Below, piece after piece: positions 22,954 through 28,476 of a DNA stretch of 28,476 bases. The stretch comes from CAYTAP01 sp964435775 (lineage in GTDB: Bacteria > Planctomycetota > Phycisphaerae > Tepidisphaerales > Tepidisphaeraceae): NCBI GenBank assembly GCA_964435775.1, contig CAYTAP010000041.1:1-28476 (forward strand), read 5' to 3'. Positions within the stretch are counted from its first letter, which is position 1; the number at the start of each line of letters is the position of its first letter. The notes below the pieces were generated by a model that was not told the DNA's origin, made no database searches, and saw only the letters and a program-made list of their open reading frames with translations. Made by a program: the position numbers and the translations under genes.

Positions 22954-24878
22954 TCCACCGGTTGCAACGTGCCATCGTCGGCCAATTGAAGCAACGCGCC
23001 GTCGGCGTCGGCGATGCGGAAATACAACGCCCAGGCCCCGCCGGTGTCGGTCACTTCAACGAGCAGCGTGTTGTCGCCGGCGCTCAGGGTGACGGGCGTG
23101 TCGTCGGTGTCGAGGCGGGCGGCGCGGGGTTTGTCTACATGCGTGACAAGCTTGCCGTTGAGCCATATCCGCAGCCCGTCATCACTGCCGGTCAGCAGCT
23201 TGATCGATCGCGCCTCGGGCGACTTGATCGTCCGCAAAGCGTAGGCGACGGTGCGGGTGGGCGCCTGCGGATATTGAGCCCGCAGGTTGATGCGCGCCCG
23301 GTCGGAGGTCGTCAGCGGCTGGGTCGAAAGCGTCTGAACCATCGCCTGAAGAGCATCGGGCGTGAGGCTCGGAGCGGATTTCCCTTCCGGCCACGCCGTC
23401 GCCTCGGGCGCGAACCGCCAGCTCCGGACAAATGAGGGGGACAATTCGCCGAGGCGGATCGTCGTTCGTTTCCCCTTGCCGTCGATGACCCGAATCTGCC
23501 ACTGCTGTTTGGATTTGTCAGCGGCCCGGGCATCCTCGATCGTCTTGACGGGAATACTCAATTCCTTCGGCATCGCCGACTGATCGATCTTCACAAAATG
23601 ATGTGCGATCCCCGGCTTTTCATAACCAAGAAAACCAATCCCATCGGGACTTTTCACAATCACGGATTGGTTGTCCGCCGACATTGTGATGGTCGTCGGA
23701 GCGGTGGATTTTCCGGTGACATCGAGGTTGTCCATCGCCAGCCAGGTTGTCGGCGCGAGCGCTGCGGCCGACACCGGCGCCCAATTGCCCGTCTCATTGT
23801 CTTTGAAGTGGATCGGCTCCTTGTTGCGCAGGGAAGGCGGATCGACAAACGTGAAGTTGCGATTGATGTGGTCCATGCCCCGCGTCATCATGTCGCGCGG
23901 CAGGTCGCTGTGAGGCAACCCCATCGAGTGCCCGATCTCGTGCATCATCGCGCCGATGCTCGTTGAGGCGGTCGCCCACATCGTGTACCGACCCACCGAG
24001 TCCGACACATGACGGGTTTTGTCAATGACCGTTGGGTCCATGAACGCCTTCTGAATGTCGGCGACGTTGCTCGGAAACGAGTACATGCACGCGCCGCCGA
24101 ACAGGGCGACCTTGCCTCCGCCCAGCGCGGTGTAGGCGACGCTTTTGCGGGTCTTGAGGTCCAGCTTGCTGAAGGCGATCAAAACGCAATCGACGCTTGG
24201 CGCCTTGGGCAGCGCCGCCTCCACCTCACTGGAGACGGTGCTGTACAAATTATCGCGGCTGCCGATCTCATACTGGTAATACTCGGCCGGGTGCTTGCCT
24301 TTGACGACGTGAACAATCACCTTGCCGTCCTTGCCGGTCTCCAGGTTGAAGGTGCGCCGCCCGTATCCGTAGCGATTCATCCATTCCGCGGTGAAGGTCT
24401 GCATGAGCTTCATCGCGGCATCATATTTATCAGCATAGTCCTGCTGGTCGTTGGCGATGGGGGTGTCATAGTTGGTGTTGCCCGTGTTGTCGACGAACAA
24501 GACGGCGCGGATGAAATGCGGGTTGGTCTGCGGCTTATAGGTCAGCGTGAACGGGATGCTCCGCCCGTTGGCGGTGATCGTGAGCTTGTTGACGCCGGGC
24601 ATGAGCTCGGTGAGCGCCTTGAAACGCCCCTGATCGGCAATGCCGGTCATCACATGTTCATCGGCGCGGGCGTTGGCGTTGGTCACGGTGACGGACGTGG
24701 CCGCCGCATCTGACAGCGTTCCTTCAAGCAGCGGCACGGGGTACTCAATCACGTCGCCATCTTTGAAGTTGGTCACGGCCAGCGGTTCGGCCGCCAGTGC
24801 TGGAGCGACGAGGAACATTGCGATGCAAGCAACCCGCGCGAGCATCCGTCCGATGGGGCAATCAAGGGCGATCGTCAT
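22954..24878 (-). CDS. Secreted metzincin-type metalloprotease, C-terminus lost in gap
   Basis: At least 641 residues are read from ATG 24878, chosen because a signal peptide (VACIAMFLVAPALA) follows. The N-terminus has an Ig-like beta module. A protease domain then starts near HFIRAVLFVDNTGNTNYD and carries HEIGHSMGLPHSD: the zinc ligands His313, His317 and His323 with catalytic Glu314, that is HExxHxxGxxH. A Met-turn candidate follows in RDMMTRGMDH. The layout resembles the fungal YIL108W-type putative peptidase family, which is a tentative match. The C-terminal third includes a jelly-roll module with GSDDGLRIWLNGKLVT. The last codons before the N run are intact, so truncation is technical. 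It probably degrades extracellular protein, complementing the neighbouring glycosidases. Confidence 0.78.
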
Positions 24879-24933
24879 GGGGTGTGATATCCTCAAGTCG
24901 GCCGAGGCAGACATCGCCCGGCCTGGTGAATGG

Positions 24934-24963
24934 AAAAAGGGGCGGCGAACACTCGCCGCCCCT
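24934..24963 (-). terminator. Rho-independent terminator after the PEP-CTERM gene
   Basis: AGGGGCGGCGA (24938-24948) and TCGCCGCCCCT (24953-24963) form a perfect 11-bp stem with a 4-base loop, followed on the minus strand by five Ts. It separates the PEP-CTERM gene from the metalloprotease gene, so the latter needs its own promoter. Confidence 0.9.
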
Positions 24964-25047
24964 GGTCTAAAGACACTCGAACTTCCAATTCGTTCATTCC
25001 AATTGTTCGACGCATCTCTCCGGAGGGAAGAATCCGAAGCACGCGGA

Positions 25048-25749
25048 TCACGCCTTGCGACGACGTCCGATCAACGTCATGCCTCCGAGAGCGAGCAGGC
25101 TCAGCGAGGCGGGTTCGGGAACAACATTCAGCGTCACATTGTCGAAGCTCTGGGTTCCATTGGCGCCGGCGACATATTCGATCTTGATGGTGTGCCCCAC
25201 GGCCAAAGGATTCGTTCCAGTGTCAAAGGAAAAGGAAACGGGCACCGTCGTATTCCCGGCGGGAAAAGCACCGGTTGTGGTGGCATAAACCGTTCCCAAA
25301 TCATCAGCCAGATTGAAGGTATAGTTACCGCCGGGACTTTCATAGCTGTTCCCCACCAGTGCGGCGAGGGTGTACACGGAATTGGCCGCGTAGGTGTTGG
25401 TCAAGGTGTTGGAGTAAGTGGTTCCCGCGCCTTGCGTAAAGCCAATATAGTGTCCGTTGGCGGACAAATCGGCGCTGCTGTAAAAGCCGCTATTGAAGTT
25501 GGGATTGGCGCTGCCGCCGATTGTTTCGCCGAGAACTTCCAAAGTGCCCACCAGACCTCCATTCGGACCGGCGACGCCCACCCAGTTGGGCGAACTGTTG
25601 TTGAGTTGCCCAACAGTGCTGCTTGAAGGTCCGGCGGTGACATTTTCAAAATCCCCGCCCGGCACCGTGATCGCCGCCGCCTGTGACAATGACGCAAATG
25701 CCGCGATACTGACGGCGCCAACCAACACATGATGTGAAAGTGCGTTCAT
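25048..25749 (-). CDS. PEP-CTERM sorting domain protein
   Basis: This 233-residue secreted protein starts at ATG 25749 with AGGAGG 7 bases upstream. It has a signal peptide (VGAVSIAAFASLSQAAA), a beta-rich body of about 180 residues opening with VPGGDFENVTAG that resembles the DUF642/jelly-roll type of PEP-CTERM protein, and a sorting tail with VPEPAS, a hydrophobic stretch and GRRRKA. PEP-CTERM tails are processed by an exosortase and anchor proteins to the exterior or to exopolysaccharide; no exosortase is in the window. The ligand is unknown. It is transcribed divergently from the AraC regulator, with a strong terminator after it. Confidence 0.9.
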   Translation of the reverse strand: MNALSHHVLVGAVSIAAFASLSQAAAITVPGGDFENVTAGPSSSTVGQLNNSSPNWVGVAGPNGGLVGTLEVLGETIGGSANPNFNSGFYSSADLSANGHYIGFTQGAGTTYSNTLTNTYAANSVYTLAALVGNSYESPGGNYTFNLADDLGTVYATTTGAFPAGNTTVPVSFSFDTGTNPLAVGHTIKIEYVAGANGTQSFDNVTLNVVPEPASLSLLALGGMTLIGRRRKA

Positions 25750-25888
25750 ACTGGCCTCCTGTCCTTTCGTGATATGATTCCGGCACGTCATCGGCACCAG
25801 CCACGTTGGCCGTGACATCCGATCCCGTGCCGGCCGCAATGGTGCGGACTGGACATGAGTTGTTCTACCTTATTTTTTGTAAAGATGC

Positions 25889-25922
25889 AAATAAATTTTC
25901 GTATTTTAATGTAAATTTATTT
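25889..25922. promoter_or_regulatory. AT-rich inverted repeat in the divergent promoter region
   Basis: AAATAAATTT (25889-25898) and AAATTTATTT (25913-25922) are perfect 10-bp inverted repeats 14 bases apart, between the PEP-CTERM and AraC genes. TATAAT at 25933-25938 lies just beyond and could be a -10 for the AraC gene. An operator role is possible but AT-rich repeats arise easily. The rest of the 294-base gap shows nothing else. Confidence 0.4.
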
Positions 25923-26043
25923 TTTAAGTGGATATAATTAACATCCTTCGGGTTTCCGCCGTCAATGTTCGCGCCCTGTCGGCTGAGGCCGGATCGGAAA
26001 ATGGGTGATTCGGCAACTGTGATGGCTTCGACGAGTTGATATT

Positions 26044-26970
26044 ATGACTGGCGCAACAGCAACACCGACGACTATGGACACGACCCAACCCCCCCCTGGA
26101 CTCAGCCACCCGGAGCCGCCTGACGAGGCGCGGGCGTGCTATGAGTTTGATGTCACAATCGGCGGCGAGCACAAGACGCCGCTGACCGTCCGCTGGGGCG
26201 GGCGCGAAGTGCTTGAACCGGCTCTGCCCATCGAGACGCCCGGATTTGCCTATGCGCTGATCAAGTTTTGCATCTGGGGAGCGGGTGTGCTGGAAACCGA
26301 TGACCAGCGGTGGGAAATCTCCGCCGGGGATTTTTTCTGGTCAATGCCGCAGCATCCCAACATCCTGAGTTGCTCGCGCGAGTTGCAAATGGCCAACTAC
26401 GCCATCGCGGTCGCCGGCGTCGAATGCGAGCGGGAAATGTCGCGATACCTGACCGGGCCCATCGGCGTCGCCCGACTGCGCGATTCGGAGCCCGTGGCGG
26501 CGGTGATGCGGGCAATCATGGAGGAAGGGCGCGGCACAGGGCGGCATCGCGAGGAGAATTGCGCGTTGCTGGCCAGATTGCTCCTGCGACGTGTTCATGA
26601 ACGCGGCGGCGCGCCGGCCGCCGCCAACGCCCTGGCTCGACGGACGTTCGACCGCTGCCGCGAATACATCGAACGCAACTTCACCACGCTCACCACGATT
26701 CGCGACGTCGCCGCGGCGTGTGACGTGACGGTGCCCTACCTGTGCAGGTTGTTTGATCAATTTTTTGAAGACAGCCCGTACGAGTACCTCACCCGTTTGA
26801 AAATGAACCGGGCTGAAAGCCTGCTGTTGCGCCCCGCCTCCCCGATCGGCGAAGTGGCGGCGGCGGTCGGGTACAAAGACCCGAGGCTTTTTGCCCGCAA
26901 CTTCAAGGCCACCTTCGGAAAAAGCCCCACCCAATATCGCAACATCCACGCGCCCCCGGCCGCGGAATGA
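26044..26970 (+). CDS. AraC-family transcriptional regulator
   Basis: This 308-residue protein has an N-terminal cupin-like sensing domain (about 45-125: IKFCIWGAGVLETDD, then EISAGDFFWSMP) that usually binds a sugar. The C-terminal AraC DNA-binding domain has two helix-turn-helix motifs: the first at ~217-238 (TIRDVAAACDVTVPYLCRLF) and the second at ~266-290 (PIGEVAAAVGYKDPRLFARN). It ends with the family's FGKSPTQYR. Its place beside the PEP-CTERM gene and ~3 kb from the glycosidases suggests control of the catabolic locus, which is inference. The ribosome-binding site is weak; ATG 26074 (codon 11) is an alternative start. Confidence 0.93.
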   Translation: MTGATATPTTMDTTQPPPGLSHPEPPDEARACYEFDVTIGGEHKTPLTVRWGGREVLEPALPIETPGFAYALIKFCIWGAGVLETDDQRWEISAGDFFWSMPQHPNILSCSRELQMANYAIAVAGVECEREMSRYLTGPIGVARLRDSEPVAAVMRAIMEEGRGTGRHREENCALLARLLLRRVHERGGAPAAANALARRTFDRCREYIERNFTTLTTIRDVAAACDVTVPYLCRLFDQFFEDSPYEYLTRLKMNRAESLLLRPASPIGEVAAAVGYKDPRLFARNFKATFGKSPTQYRNIHAPPAAE

Positions 26971-27013
26971 TGCCTGTCATGCTTCGGCCACGTTGGATGA
27001 GGGGCGCTCGCAC

Positions 27014-28012
27014 TCACCCGGCGACGTGGTGCCGTGCTCGCGGGCGCGACATCCCCAACATGATGCCGCCGGGCAGGATGAGCATGCTGGTTGGCTCGGG
27101 CACCTTCGTGGCGTTGTAAATCCCCTGTGAGATCAGATCACTGAGCAGGCTGTTGCCCAGAGAGGTCGGATGGATGCCGTCGTAGGTCAGGATGCCTGTC
27201 GTCTTGTAGGTAAGCGACCCGTCAAGCTGCAATTCGTAGTTGTTGTTTTGCTCATAGGCGATGTACGCCGCCCGGAGATCAACGAGCGTCGCGCCGGTGT
27301 CATGGGCGACGGTGCGCATGATCGTGGAGAAGGCGTCGATCTTGGCATCGTCTGGATTGCTGCCGTCGGGCTTTTCCTGGAAGAGCGTGGGGGTCGCGAG
27401 CACGAGCTTGGTGTGATTGGCCGACGCCGACGCCGCGATGTTGCGCAACCCTTGCTCGAAAGCCGCCGCCGACGTGCCGAGGAAATGCACATCGTTGATC
27501 CCGATGAACACGACCGCGACATCGCTCTTGTCGGCGGCGATCACATCGGCGAAGGATGCCTGGGGCTGGCCATTGAAGGTGTTGGTGGCCGAGCCGTTTT
27601 CCACCTTCAGCACGCCGGCCCCATTGATGCCGCGATTGAGAACGTTGATGTTCTTCCCGCTCGTGCCCTGTCCGTTGGCCAGCGCGGTTTGAATGTTGCC
27701 GACATAGCCGTTCAGCCAGGTGATTGAGTCGCCGAAGATGGAAATCGTTTCACCCGTTTTGAGCGTCGTGCCTGTTCCCGACAGGTTCGCGCGGCCATTG
27801 GAGGTGTACAGCGCCGCCCGCTGCGAGGTGGCCGTCGCGGACAGATCAAACGGCGGATTGACCGCCTGCACCGCCGTGTTGCTCGGCGTCAGTTGCCCAT
27901 CGGCGCCCAATACTGCGTGATACAGCCCCGCGGCGCGGCCGGCGGGATTGGTGAAACCGATTTTGCTCACCTGGTCGCTCGTTAAACCGGTGTTGCCGCT
28001 CCCCACGAACAC
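27014..28012 (-). CDS. SGNH/GDSL hydrolase with PEP-CTERM tail, 5' end missing
   Basis: There are 332 residues from a doubtful GTG at 28012. The GDSL blocks are clear: Ser96 in ISIFGDSITW, the RGINGAG Gly, Asn173 in IGINDVHF, and Asp278-His281 in YDGIHPTSLG. The fold covers esterases, lipases and carbohydrate deacetylases; the substrate is unknown. The tail has VPEPTS, a hydrophobic run and RPRARHH, a PEP-CTERM anchor. Residues 9-45 (GLTSDQVSKIGFTNPAG, then GLYHAVLGADGQLTPSN) resemble the end of the beta-strand-repeat passenger domains found before PEP-CTERM tails, so the native protein is probably longer. In frame, the sequence upstream is open only to a TAA at 28049-28051, with no signal peptide. 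This coincides with a composition break. Confidence 0.82.
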   Translation of the reverse strand: MFVGSGNTGLTSDQVSKIGFTNPAGRAAGLYHAVLGADGQLTPSNTAVQAVNPPFDLSATATSQRAALYTSNGRANLSGTGTTLKTGETISIFGDSITWLNGYVGNIQTALANGQGTSGKNINVLNRGINGAGVLKVENGSATNTFNGQPQASFADVIAADKSDVAVVFIGINDVHFLGTSAAAFEQGLRNIAASASANHTKLVLATPTLFQEKPDGSNPDDAKIDAFSTIMRTVAHDTGATLVDLRAAYIAYEQNNNYELQLDGSLTYKTTGILTYDGIHPTSLGNSLLSDLISQGIYNATKVPEPTSMLILPGGIMLGMSRPRARHHVAG

Positions 28013-28048
28013 ACCATCAACGCCGCTGCCGCTCCTGTGCTCGCGTTG

Positions 28049-28476
28049 TTAGCCAACGAGGATGAACTTGAGGATCCCAGGTGCATCGAGAAATATGGGC
28101 GGAAGCTGCCGGTCATTTGCATTACGCAAAGGACCAAGCTCACCATAATCGATCATGCAGCATGCAAAGGTGACAGACACTTGATGAGGGCTAAAAGCTT
28201 TGCAAACACTGTTATAAACAAGTCCAAGTAACAATGGTTTATTTTGTTGTCACTATTAAAGAGGCTAAATGATCGATCAGCAAAGAGTTGTAATCAGCGT
28301 CCGTAGACGTCAGTTGAAACACGGATAGATAAACTATCAACATCATCTCGATCGTTGCATGCCTCGTTAAGGGGTGAATGTATTGATAATAAGAGGACAA
28401 GCTCAACTATTGATGTCATTCGGTATTTAGTCATAAAGTTTTGGTAAGCTTTGGTTGTCGTCACTGAACATTCAGT
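28049..28476. other. AT-richer terminal segment without recognisable genes
   Basis: From about 28040 the sequence changes abruptly to lower GC (by eye about 42%, against about 60% before). It has stops in all frames, no Shine-Dalgarno or known motif, and no homology I can recognise. Short open frames (about 60 codons) overlap on both strands and look random. It may be contaminant or chimeric sequence joined at the contig end, or a genuine foreign insert. Confidence 0.6.

Noticed and set aside
28037..28234. Short open frames on both strands in the terminal segment
   Set aside because: About 60 codons each, overlapping, without start signals or resemblance to a family, in suspected foreign or chimeric sequence.

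Overview
The window looks like one scaffolded fragment of a planctomycete chromosome, probably class Phycisphaerae. The evidence is the GC-rich coding sequence, two pseudopilins ending in an ADGH-type tail, two PEP-CTERM proteins, REP-like palindromes between genes, and large secreted multi-domain hydrolases. The lineage call is inferred from gene content, because no rRNA is present. A 10-base N run at 22944-22953 shows the sequence is scaffolded. The last ~430 bases differ in composition and carry no recognisable gene, so they may be a misjoin.

Left part (1-10483), mostly housekeeping. It opens with the 3' end of sucD, then a Uma2-family nuclease with a substituted catalytic Glu, and a DUF433/DUF5615 toxin-antitoxin-like pair whose second gene is frameshifted. 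A lone ABC ATPase, a tRNA-Ala(UGC), a Gfo/Idh/MocA oxidoreductase with a clear terminator, and a small CbiX/SirB-type chelatase follow. Next is a membrane-anchored coiled-coil protein that ends in what looks like a BRCT domain. A tight three-gene operon comes last: pyrD (class 1B), a nucleoside hydrolase fused to DUF547, and a MoxR AAA+ ATPase. A REP-like block sits in frame between the ribosome-binding site and the signal peptide of the nucleoside hydrolase gene.

Central part (10697-24878), a glycan and glycoprotein degradation locus. It holds a cytoplasmic GH89 alpha-N-acetylglucosaminidase; a leftward operon of two paralogous pseudopilins followed by a six-hairpin glycosidase; and, divergent from that operon, two consecutive secreted GH20 beta-N-acetylhexosaminidases. 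The first GH20 carries a C-terminal HExxH metallopeptidase domain resembling the M60-like (mucinase) gluzincins. A secreted metzincin-type protease lies across the assembly gap. Together these suggest a pathway in which secreted enzymes cleave both protein and HexNAc glycan of a glycoprotein such as mucin, and imported alpha-GlcNAc oligosaccharides are finished inside the cell. This is the most interesting system in the window.

Right part (25048-28476). It contains a PEP-CTERM surface protein, a divergently transcribed AraC-family regulator that could control the neighbouring catabolic genes, and an SGNH/GDSL hydrolase with a PEP-CTERM tail. The 5' end of the hydrolase is lost at the composition break near 28040.
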